The notes under the pieces: generated by a model
Databases searched by the model: none
The model's input: only the letters and a program-made list of their open reading frames with translations
What the model was told of the DNA's origin: nothing
Source: Poritiphilus sp965212595
GTDB taxonomy: Bacteria > Bacteroidota > Bacteroidia > Flavobacteriales > Flavobacteriaceae
Direction: 5' to 3'
Assembly: GCA_965212595.1 (NCBI GenBank)
Contig: CBDBVE010000001.1
Location: forward strand, 434,001 to 498,000
Length of the DNA stretch: 64,000 nucleotides
Shown here: positions 56,939-64,000 of the stretch, piece by piece
Layout: each line of letters opens with the position of its first letter
Numbering within the stretch: the first letter of the stretch is position 1
Translations under genes and position numbers: made by a program

Positions 56939-57034
56939 TTAATTTACCATGAACTCTACCAGCAAAGTCACTATTGTAATAAACGCCAGGCAAAGCAGGC
57001 ATACCAGAAGTAACTTTTTTCCTTTAGAGCGCAT
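56939..57034 (-). CDS. Possible 31-residue single-helix membrane protein
   Basis: ATG 57034 opens a 31-codon frame with MRSKGKKLLLVCLLCLAFIT, a basic N-terminus followed by one hydrophobic helix, ending VEFMVN. It lies 10 bases before the DUF2892 start, as expected for a first operon gene. Composition and position favour a real gene, but there is no homology evidence. Confidence 0.4.
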   Translation of the reverse strand: MRSKGKKLLLVCLLCLAFITIVTLLVEFMVN

Positions 57035-57192
57035 GATGCTGTTTAAGGTAAATGTACAGCTCCCGTAAAAATTAAAATGTGACTTTGGTAACATTAGACA
57101 ATACCTCTGCCGTTATTCCGGCTGAAAGACTTAACCCTTATATTTGTGGAAGCGCCAAAACAAGGTGTGTCGCGAATCTATAAGGGCAAGAA

Positions 57193-58437
57193 GTGCATCA
57201 AAAACAACATTGGGCTATCTTTATTGATAATAGATCTGATAAAAACGGACTTATCAGTCGCCTGCTTTCCAACGATCTTCCAGAAAATTTTAAAGCGTTA
57301 TACACCCTCAGGGGAGCCTTATTTTCAAAGGGAGCGCTAAATCATTTTATTGAAGAGGAGGCTATACACGATCAGAAATTACTGAACCCGGACACTTCCC
57401 AGAGTTTACAATCTATGAGTAGCGGGGAGCGTAAGAAAGCCCTGTTAGAATATTTGCTCCAAGGCCAGCCAGACTTTCTCATCCTTGACAATCCTTTTGA
57501 TAATCTGGATAGGGATTCTCAAAAAAAAATAAAGGCGCAACTGAAAGATTTATCTCAGTCAATATCGGTCATACAAATCGCAAGTAGAAAAGAAGATCTC
57601 TTGCCCTTTATAAACACCTACGGAAGATTATTAGGTTCAGAACTTCTTTTTAGCGAAAGCCTTGCTGCCTTGCCCAATAGCAATGATTCATTGAATTTTC
57701 AAAGACCCCTTCCGGCAGCTCCCGAAAACAATGCCTATGAATGGCCGTATTTGATTCGGTTGAAAAGTGTCAGTGTTTCGTACGGAAGTAAGGGTATTCT
57801 TAACAACATCAACTGGGATGTTAAACCTGGAGATTTTTGGGAGCTCTCCGGTCCTAATGGCAGTGGTAAGACCACCATTTTATCTATGATCACAGGAGAC
57901 AACCCCAAAGCCTTTGGGCAAGACCTGGAGCTCTTTGGTTACAAAAAAGGCAGTGGCGAAAGTGTCTGGGATATTAAGCAGAACATAGGGTATTTTACAC
58001 CGGCTATGATAGACAGGTTTAGGGGATATCACAGCCTGGAGAATATGTTGATCTCTGGTCTTTTAGACTCTATCGGGCTCTACATAAAACCTACTGAGGC
58101 ACATTTGCGTATTGCTCAGGATTGGCTAGGTCTTTTAGGAATGGAAAAACTGAAAAACACTTACTTTCATGAGCTCTCAGATGGGCAGCGTAGGCTAATC
58201 ATGTGCGCCAGGGCAATGGTTAAGCACCCCCCTTTGCTTATTCTTGATGAACCAACCGCAGGGCTTGATGATGCTAGTGCGGCATTGGTAGTAGCCCTGG
58301 TAAACAAGATCGCTGCAGAGAGCAAGACTGCCGTTATCTATGTGTCACATAGAAAAGAACCAGGCTTAAAAGCACCTTTACTATATGAACTACAGCCCAG
58401 TTCAACTGGTTCTACAGGAAGGGCTAAAACTCAATGA
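57193..58437 (+). CDS. Double ABC ATPase (ModF/PhrA-like) with truncated N-terminal cassette
   Basis: This 414-residue soluble protein has two ABC modules. The first (about 1-165) lacks a Walker A but keeps a signature SSGERKKALLEYLL near 75 and a Walker-B-like FLILDNPFDNLD near 95. The second (about 185-400) is complete: SGPNGSGKTTILSMI, LSDGQRRLIMCARAMV, LLILDEPTAGLDD and the switch His in VSHRKE. GTG 57193 is the only start before the conserved HWAIFI, since a stop precedes it in frame. It has no membrane partner nearby. The family includes ModF of molybdate metabolism; function here is open. Confidence 0.8.
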   Translation: MHQKQHWAIFIDNRSDKNGLISRLLSNDLPENFKALYTLRGALFSKGALNHFIEEEAIHDQKLLNPDTSQSLQSMSSGERKKALLEYLLQGQPDFLILDNPFDNLDRDSQKKIKAQLKDLSQSISVIQIASRKEDLLPFINTYGRLLGSELLFSESLAALPNSNDSLNFQRPLPAAPENNAYEWPYLIRLKSVSVSYGSKGILNNINWDVKPGDFWELSGPNGSGKTTILSMITGDNPKAFGQDLELFGYKKGSGESVWDIKQNIGYFTPAMIDRFRGYHSLENMLISGLLDSIGLYIKPTEAHLRIAQDWLGLLGMEKLKNTYFHELSDGQRRLIMCARAMVKHPPLLILDEPTAGLDDASAALVVALVNKIAAESKTAVIYVSHRKEPGLKAPLLYELQPSSTGSTGRAKTQ

Positions 58438-58475
58438 GAGGTCTAAAATTAGCCCAATATCTTAGAACAGTTCAT

Positions 58476-58507
58476 AAAAAAACCGCCTGATAGACACAAG
58501 CGGTTTT
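58476..58507 (-). terminator. Terminator after secDF
   Basis: AAAACCGC and GCGGTTTT arms are separated by a 13-base loop, with a long T-run on the minus strand. It may also stop the convergent ABC gene. Confidence 0.85.
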
Positions 58508-58528
58508 CAATATGTGTTTTATGTACAC

Positions 58529-61492
58529 CTAAGCTGCGGCAGCTTTGGTTTTTACAATCATTTTTCTCAAAGTATCAAACATTACCGGAGTAGCGATGAA
58601 AACCGATGAATACGTACCAACGATAACACCGACGATCATGGCGAACATAAATCCTCTTAGAGATTCACCTCCAAAAATAAAGATGGACAGCAGCACCACC
58701 AAGGTGGTTAGCGAGGTATTTAAAGTTCGGCTCAAAGTACTGTTCAATGCCAGGTTAATGTTATCTCCGGAACGCCAACCTTTTTCATTTACGATTTCTC
58801 TGATACGGTCGAAAACTACCACCGTATCGTTTAATGAATATCCGATCACTGTAAGTATGGCGGCTATAAACGCCTGATCTATCTCCATGCTAAACGGCAT
58901 AATCTTGCTGGTTAGGGAGAAAATACCCAGAACTATTAAAACATCGTGGAAGACGGCCGCAACAGCTCCCAATGAGAATTGCCATTTTCGGAAACGGAGT
59001 AAAATATAGAGGAAAACCACCGCGAGAGATCCTACGATCGCCCAGAGCGCATTCTTCTTAATGTCATCAGCAATAGTGGGTCCAACCTTACGGTATTTCA
59101 TCACCCCTACATCATCATTTGTACCCCCGGGAATAAAGTCCTGATAGCTGGTGCCGTCTGGTAAGTACTTCTGTAGGGAGGTATAGAGTATGTTCAAAAT
59201 TTCATCATCCACTTCGGTACCTTGCACATCTACTTTGTATTTGGTGGTCACCATAATCTGATTGGCATCACCGAAAGTTTTGGCACTTGCACTTCCCAGA
59301 GGTCCGGAAAGTTCGCTGGTGATTTCAGTTGGGTTTACAGGGTTTACAAAGCGTACCTGATAGTTACGTCCACCCACAAAGTCAACCCCTTGATCCAGTC
59401 CCTGTGTAATTAAAGAGAACAATCCAACGGCTACCAAAATTCCAGAAAGCACATAAGCGATCTTTCGCTTGCTTAAGAAGTTAATGCTAAGGTTCTTAAA
59501 GAGGTTTTTGGTAAGTGCCGTAGAGAAATCGAGTGATCTTCCCTTCTTGGAAATGTACCAGTCTATAAGTAATCTTGTGATAAAGATTGCCGTAAAGAGC
59601 GAGGTAAGAATACCTATGATCAATGTAGTAGCAAAGCCTTTGATGGGCCCCGAACCAAATACCAATAAAATAAGTGCTGTAAGTCCCGTAGTAATATTCG
59701 CATCTAAAATTGAAGACAGGGCATTGCTAAAACCATCGGCCACCGCCTGTCCTTTGCCTTTGCCTTTTGCGAGCTCTTCTTTTACCCTTTCAAAGATCAG
59801 TACATTTGCATCAACAGACATACCAATGGTCAGGACAATACCGGCAATACCAGGCAAGGTAAGTACGGCACCAAGGCTGGCCAATACTCCAAATATTAAG
59901 ACGATGTTGAAGGTAAGGGCAATATCTGCGAATATTCCAGCTTTTCCGTAATAAAAGATCATCCAGATCAAGACAAAGGCCATGGCGATAAGAAACGACA
60001 TAAAGCCGCTGTCTATAGCTTCCTGACCCAAAGATGGTCCTACTACAAAAGAATCGATGATCTCCGCGGAGGCTGGAAGCTTACCAGCTCTTAAAACGTT
60101 AGCGATATCTTTAGTTTCGTTTACAGTAAAAGTTCCTGTGATTTCAGAACTACCCCCTGAGATCCCGCCAACCTGGGAAACTCCTGGAGCAGTGTATACT
60201 TTGTTATCCAGTACAATAGCAATCCCTGTATTATTCAGGTTAACCTCACTGGTAAGTTTTTCCCATAATTTGGCCCCCTTTACATTCATGTCCATGCCTA
60301 CAGCAGGACGATTGAACTGGTCAAATTGGTCTCTGGCATCGCTTACCACATCGCCACTTATTCTAGGTGTATTTTCGCGATTTGATTTTAGGGCGAAAAG
60401 AGCGGCAACATCCGAATCTTTAGAAGGGCGCTCCCATAGAAATTTTGTGAATTGTACATCAGAAGGAAGTAGTCTTCTAATTTCAGGCATCCTTAGGTAG
60501 GCCCCAACTTCAGCGGTATCTTTAATCGCTGCAATAGCCACAGCAAATCCAGGGCCGGGAATCTGTAATTTCTCAAATAGCGGATTGTTTTGATTAATAA
60601 GGTCTAAAGAATCTTGCTCTACATCAGAAAGCAAAGAGTCTATCTCAGATTCTTCTTTTTCAACAGTTTCCTCAGGGTCTCCAACAATGTCTTTTAGTGT
60701 CTCATTGGCCTGTATCATAAAATTGAGCAAGCTCTGATTTCCAGACTCGTATGTTTCCCAGAATTCTAATTGGGCAGTACTGGAAAGTAATTCCTGAGCT
60801 CTTGCAATATCGCGTGCTCCGGGTAATTCAACCAGGATTCGGCCAGAGTTCCCTTCCCGCTGAATATTGGGTTGGGTTACGCCAAAACCATCAATACGTT
60901 CGCGAAGTACTTCGAAGGCAGAGACAATTGATTCATCTATTTTTCTTCGAATAATGGGTTTTACCTGATCATCCGTCATCTGGAAATTGATCTCATCGCT
61001 CAACCCTTTGTTCGCAAAAATATCTGGTGAGGCCAGTTTTACATCCCCTTTGACTGCATCAAAAGAGTCAAAAAACAGGTCTAAATAAGTATCATCACTA
61101 TTCGTAGACGCCAAATCGGCATCGGCGAGGGCTTTGTTAAAAACCGGATTTTTGGTATCGTTAGCGAGACCCTTAAGTATATCTTTTACGGAAATTTGAA
61201 GGGTAACATTGATCCCTCCTTTGAGGTCTAAGCCCTTGTTTAGCTCTTTTTTCTTAGCATCTTCGTAGCTGGTATAGCCAAAAATATCATCTTTACTGAT
61301 AGAATCGAGGTAGCGAGCTTCTAAAACCTCTCTCTTGGCTACATAGCCTTCTTCCGAGCTCGGAATAGCATTTGCAGCATAGGCGGCAGCTTCATTTTCG
61401 GTTTTGCTGGTAATAAAAGTGTAAGAAAGTTGGTAAATACTGACAATTCCGAACAGAAAAGCAAAAAGCCTTATTAGTCCTTTATTCTGCAT
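58529..61492 (-). CDS. secDF: Protein translocase subunits SecD and SecF fused
   Basis: This 987-residue inner-membrane protein uses the proton gradient to help SecYEG export. The SecD half (about 1-640) has the first helix, a large periplasmic domain with LNKGLDLKGGINVTLQI near 90 and RIDGFGVTQPNIQREGNSGRILVELPGARD near 200, then five helices with the Asp-containing VLTIGMSVDANVLIFERVKEEL. The SecF half (about 660-987) has GVDFVGGRNYQVRF and VIGYSLNDTVVVFDRIRE. The fusion is typical of Bacteroidota. Both essential proton-path aspartates are present. Confidence 0.96.
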   Translation of the reverse strand: MQNKGLIRLFAFLFGIVSIYQLSYTFITSKTENEAAAYAANAIPSSEEGYVAKREVLEARYLDSISKDDIFGYTSYEDAKKKELNKGLDLKGGINVTLQISVKDILKGLANDTKNPVFNKALADADLASTNSDDTYLDLFFDSFDAVKGDVKLASPDIFANKGLSDEINFQMTDDQVKPIIRRKIDESIVSAFEVLRERIDGFGVTQPNIQREGNSGRILVELPGARDIARAQELLSSTAQLEFWETYESGNQSLLNFMIQANETLKDIVGDPEETVEKEESEIDSLLSDVEQDSLDLINQNNPLFEKLQIPGPGFAVAIAAIKDTAEVGAYLRMPEIRRLLPSDVQFTKFLWERPSKDSDVAALFALKSNRENTPRISGDVVSDARDQFDQFNRPAVGMDMNVKGAKLWEKLTSEVNLNNTGIAIVLDNKVYTAPGVSQVGGISGGSSEITGTFTVNETKDIANVLRAGKLPASAEIIDSFVVGPSLGQEAIDSGFMSFLIAMAFVLIWMIFYYGKAGIFADIALTFNIVLIFGVLASLGAVLTLPGIAGIVLTIGMSVDANVLIFERVKEELAKGKGKGQAVADGFSNALSSILDANITTGLTALILLVFGSGPIKGFATTLIIGILTSLFTAIFITRLLIDWYISKKGRSLDFSTALTKNLFKNLSINFLSKRKIAYVLSGILVAVGLFSLITQGLDQGVDFVGGRNYQVRFVNPVNPTEITSELSGPLGSASAKTFGDANQIMVTTKYKVDVQGTEVDDEILNILYTSLQKYLPDGTSYQDFIPGGTNDDVGVMKYRKVGPTIADDIKKNALWAIVGSLAVVFLYILLRFRKWQFSLGAVAAVFHDVLIVLGIFSLTSKIMPFSMEIDQAFIAAILTVIGYSLNDTVVVFDRIREIVNEKGWRSGDNINLALNSTLSRTLNTSLTTLVVLLSIFIFGGESLRGFMFAMIVGVIVGTYSSVFIATPVMFDTLRKMIVKTKAAAA

Positions 61493-61542
61493 GAGTTATT
61501 TTGATTAATTGGAATTAACTTATGGTATTCGTAAACAGCGTG

Positions 61543-61574
61543 CAAATATATCATTTCCCCTAGGAACTGACAAT
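61543..61574 (-). promoter_or_regulatory. Promoter of secDF
   Basis: On the minus strand, ATTG (61571-61574), a 20-bp spacer and TATATTTG (61543-61550) match the consensus. The inferred leader is about 45 bases. Confidence 0.65.
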
Positions 61575-61598
61575 ATATTTAAGGGTTTTGTAAGCAAA

Positions 61599-61634
61599 CA
61601 AAAAAGGTGTCATACCTGATTGTAGACACCTTTT
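61599..61634 (-). terminator. Terminator after mdh
   Basis: AAAAAGGTGTC (61601-61611) and GACACCTTTT (61625-61634) form a stem with a T-run on the minus strand. Confidence 0.88.
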
Positions 61635-61658
61635 CCTTATAAAAATCAGTTATAGAAA

Positions 61659-62585
61659 CTATACTTCAAGCAAACCATTAGTGGCTCTTACGCCTGCTGC
61701 ACTTTCCTGCATTTTGGCTTTTTCGGCTTCACTTAATTCAATCTCAACAATCTTTTCTATTCCATTTCTTCCCAGCAGTACCGGTACTCCAATACAAATA
61801 TCTTTCAAACCATACTCACCATCGAGTAATGTGGAGCATGGAAACATTTTCTGCTGATCGCAAGCTATAGCTTGTACCAGTCCGGAAACTGCCGCTCCGG
61901 GAGCGTACCAGGCACTGGTGCCCAGTAATTTGGTAAGTGTGGCCCCGCCTACTTTTGTGTCTTCAACCACCTGCTGCAGACGTTCTTCAGACAAAAATTC
62001 GGAAACTTTAACACTATTCCTGGTAGCATGTCCGCTTAAGGGAACCATTCCTTTGTCGCTATGCCCACCTATAACCATTCCGTCAACATCAGAAATCGGG
62101 GCCTCTAGAGCTTCCGCGAGCCTGTATTTAAAACGTGCGCTGTCTAAGGCTCCTCCCATACCAATAATTCGATGCTTTGGTATATGGGTAGTCTGATGTA
62201 CCAAATAGGTCATAGTATCCATCGGATTACTCACTACAATGATAATGGCATTAGGCGAATGTTCTAGCAGGCTGGAAGAAACCGCTTTGACTATACCGGC
62301 GTTTATCCCAATGAGTTCTTCCCTGGTCATTCCTGGTTTTCTTGGAATCCCGGAGGTAATGACAGCAATATTGCTATTTGCAGTTTTAGCATAATCGTTG
62401 GTGGTTCCTGTGATTTTTGTATCGAAACCGTTTAAAGAAGCCGTTTGCATAAGGTCCATAGCCTTGCCCTCTGCAACGCCTTCCTTTATATCCAATAATA
62501 CCACTTCTGACGCAAAATCTTTTATTGCGATGTATTCTGCACAACTGGCACCTACGGCCCCTGCTCCTACTACTGTAACTTTCAT
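61659..62585 (-). CDS. mdh: Malate dehydrogenase
   Basis: This 308-residue enzyme oxidises malate to oxaloacetate with NAD in the citric acid cycle. The NAD loop GAGAVGASCAEY is at 7-18 and Asp33 (LLDIKEG) sets NAD preference. SGIPRKPGMTREELIGINA near 77-95 and VVSNPMDTMTYLV near 116-128 hold substrate arginines and Asn. GMGGALDSARF follows, and the catalytic His is in VIGGHSDKGMVPL near 171-183. It is of the lactate-dehydrogenase-like bacterial MDH group. Confidence 0.96.
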   Translation of the reverse strand: MKVTVVGAGAVGASCAEYIAIKDFASEVVLLDIKEGVAEGKAMDLMQTASLNGFDTKITGTTNDYAKTANSNIAVITSGIPRKPGMTREELIGINAGIVKAVSSSLLEHSPNAIIIVVSNPMDTMTYLVHQTTHIPKHRIIGMGGALDSARFKYRLAEALEAPISDVDGMVIGGHSDKGMVPLSGHATRNSVKVSEFLSEERLQQVVEDTKVGGATLTKLLGTSAWYAPGAAVSGLVQAIACDQQKMFPCSTLLDGEYGLKDICIGVPVLLGRNGIEKIVEIELSEAEKAKMQESAAGVRATNGLLEV

Positions 62586-62619
62586 AAAATGTCCTTTTTC
62601 AAATGATTTATAAGCCTGC

Positions 62620-62627
62620 CAAAAATA
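62620..62627 (-). promoter_or_regulatory. -7 element of the mdh promoter
   Basis: On the minus strand this reads TATTTTTG (TAnnTTTG), about 35 bp before the start codon. AAAAAGGA near the start codon could aid ribosome binding. Confidence 0.5.
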
Positions 62628-62841
62628 GCGAATTTTAACAGAAAATAGCGCTAAAACGGTCAGCTAAATTTTTATTTCTTTCTGTTGGATATTTCATAAA
62701 AGACGGGCCGTTTTGTTAAAAAAAAAGGTAGTTCAACGAAGAAAAGGCAAATTTTAGGTAGTACATCGAATTTTAGCAATACCTATTAAAAAAGGTGCGT
62801 TAGCAGAGTTACAGATCCCAAATCTGAAAACCTACTAATCA

Positions 62842-63213
62842 ATGAAAAAACTATTTTCATTCTTGGCCATAGTTGCTATTGTTTTTGCAAGCAACTGTTC
62901 CAGAATCCCCGAAAACGATGATCCTGTAATAGGGATCTGGTCTAAGGTGGAAGTATTGAATGCCGGCGAGACCGCCAAGCAAACTATTCGTCAGGAATGG
63001 ATTTTTAACGATGTTTTCCTGGGAAGGTACCACAAATACAACGGTGCTACGCTGGAAGTGATCACCGATTTTGGCTGGAAACAGCAAGATGGTGTCTATA
63101 CTATAAGCTATCCCGGAACAGATATGCCAGACAACAAAGTAAGTATGAAAGAGTCTGCAGACGGAGAAATGCTGGAAGATGCTCAGGGCAATATCCTGGC
63201 TCACAGAGAATAA
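62842..63213 (+). CDS. Small lipocalin-like lipoprotein
   Basis: This 123-residue protein has a signal ending FASNCS, a weak lipobox because Asn precedes Cys19. The mature part begins DPVIGIWSKVEVLNAGET, then RQEWIFNDVFLGRYHKY, DFGWKQQDGVYTISYPG and a short C-terminal strand. This is a half-size lipocalin-like pattern resembling the protein at 24603. It is monocistronic and followed by a terminator. Ligand unknown. Confidence 0.65.
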   Translation: MKKLFSFLAIVAIVFASNCSRIPENDDPVIGIWSKVEVLNAGETAKQTIRQEWIFNDVFLGRYHKYNGATLEVITDFGWKQQDGVYTISYPGTDMPDNKVSMKESADGEMLEDAQGNILAHRE

Positions 63214-63244
63214 ATCCCCTTATTTTTTTCCATATAGTTACGAA

Positions 63245-63278
63245 AAACAGCCTTTTGCTATGAGGGCTGTTTTTTTTT
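63245..63278 (+). terminator. Terminator after the lipocalin-like gene
   Basis: AAACAGCC (63245-63252) and GGCTGTTT (63265-63272) are followed by a long T-run. Confidence 0.85.
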
Positions 63279-63289
63279 GCTCAATCTCC

Positions 63290-63321
63290 AAAAAAAAGGC
63301 CGGTAACATCTGCTACCGGCC
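63290..63321 (-). terminator. Terminator of the outer-membrane protein gene at the right edge
   Basis: GGCCGGTA (63298-63305) and TACCGGCC (63314-63321) form an 8-bp stem, followed by eight T residues on the minus strand. Confidence 0.9.
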
Positions 63322-63346
63322 AAATTAATTTCTTTTGTATTCTAGA

Positions 63347-64000
63347 TTACCTAAATCCAAAGTTGATACCTACGGAGAGGTTATTAAACTCGGCTATGGT
63401 ATAATCTGCATGCAACCTAAAAAACCCCAGCTTTAGTTTGGTTCCGATATTGGCGGTTACCCCGCTTGCATCGGCACTAACACTAAAAGGGTCTTCATAG
63501 GTGGTTTGAAAAGGTCCGGACTGCACTGTATAGGTTCCTAAAACATCGGTTTCAGACTTTCCGGTTAGGTAACCCACACCACCATAAAAATTGATTACAG
63601 GAAGCCTTGTGGATACAACGGCTTGAAAAACCCAGGTATTAATGTCCATATCAATACGCTGATCTTGTCCGTCTACAATAGAAGTAGCTGTAAAGTCGTA
63701 CATCCCATCGAAATGGGTATACCCTATAACGGCAGAAATGGCAACTGGTAATATCTTGTCTGCAGGAAGGTGTTTTGTAAAATCGTGCTGTATACCAAAA
63801 CCGTACAAACTGATTGAGGCCTCATCTGTATTAATTTTCGGAAGAAATCGGGCCTTTAATTCTGTGCCTTTAATCAATCCCACACTAGCCTGGACATATC
63901 CTGATGGAAGAAAATTGAAGTCTTCTGAGGCCAGACCACTGGGTAATTCGAACACTTCGCTAAAGGTTCCGGTACCGTCAGTGACAATCACGTTAACACC
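63347..64000 (-). CDS. Outer-membrane beta-barrel protein (DUF6588-like), N-terminus beyond window end
   Basis: At least 218 codons are open to the window edge. The frame continues past the internal ATG at 63991, so the true start lies outside. Alternating strands include GYVQASVGLIKGTELKARFLP, SISLYGFGIQHDFTKHLP, AISAVIGYTHFDGMYDF and VINFYGGVGYLTGKSET. The chain ends with aromatic-residue-terminated LSVGINFGFR, the signature of a barrel inserted by BAM. It resembles the DUF6588 group of Flavobacteria from memory. Function unknown. Confidence 0.75.
   Translation of the reverse strand, partial: GVNVIVTDGTGTFSEVFELPSGLASEDFNFLPSGYVQASVGLIKGTELKARFLPKINTDEASISLYGFGIQHDFTKHLPADKILPVAISAVIGYTHFDGMYDFTATSIVDGQDQRIDMDINTWVFQAVVSTRLPVINFYGGVGYLTGKSETDVLGTYTVQSGPFQTTYEDPFSVSADASGVTANIGTKLKLGFFRLHADYTIAEFNNLSVGINFGFR

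Overview
The window comes from the chromosome of a member of the Bacteroidota, almost certainly the family Flavobacteriaceae. The sequence is moderately AT-rich. Several promoters match the Bacteroidota primary-sigma consensus TTTG-N19-TAnnTTTG. Two proteins end in type B sorting domains of the type IX secretion system (T9SS). SecD and SecF are fused, and glutamine synthetases of types II and III sit side by side. Many predicted lipoproteins and outer-membrane proteins are present. Most of the window is core chromosome. I see no prophage, insertion sequence, CRISPR array or plasmid module.

Layout. 1-2.8 kb: divergent glutamine synthetases glnN (cut by the window edge) and GSII, with a palindrome between them. 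2.8-7.1 kb: a Ca2+/Na+ exchanger, then a serine beta-lactamase-like hydrolase with BlaI- and BlaR1-type regulators, preceded by a cluster of inverted repeats on the promoter. 7.1-9.8 kb: sparse DNA with a REP-like repeat pair, a secreted toroid-repeat protein, a small conserved-looking protein and tRNA-Arg, whose 3' end is repeated 142 bp downstream. 9.8-13.5 kb: a MerC protein diverging from a tightly overlapping five-gene operon (ABC ATPase, FtsX-type permease, two paralogous CFFCG secreted proteins, Fur/Zur-family regulator), with one near-perfect palindrome between them. This looks like a zinc/metal-starvation system and is the most interesting part of the window. 13.5-26.5 kb: PhoX-like phosphatase, GNAT/YoaP, bactofilin-like membrane protein, Tat-exported aminotransferase, AraC- and MarR-type regulators, S41 peptidase, split YeeE/YedE sulfur transporter and ClpS.

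26.5-42.6 kb is mainly housekeeping. It holds prmA, tpiA, a DoxX/MauE protein and a DUF1599 protein in one minus-strand run, and folP and cdaA (diadenylate cyclase) on the plus strand. Then come an MsbA-like exporter, truA, a phosphodiesterase, rho and rpsT. 42.6-51 kb: two tandem tRNA-Glu genes, proS, a Gly/Trp- then Arg/Ser-rich lipoprotein, a FadL-type porin and two tandem T9SS-exported adhesin-like proteins. 51-64 kb: folE, cysS, yidD, lgt and small enzymes, an asymmetric double-ABC ATPase, secDF, mdh and a truncated outer-membrane protein at the right edge.

Together the genes cover nitrogen assimilation, folate and c-di-AMP synthesis, envelope biogenesis (Lgt, YidD, SecDF, MsbA-like), translation (ProRS, CysRS, tRNAs, S20, PrmA) and three locally regulated stress modules (BlaI/BlaR1, Fur/Zur-like, MarR-S41). 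All assignments rest on reading the sequence and family knowledge; no database search was run.
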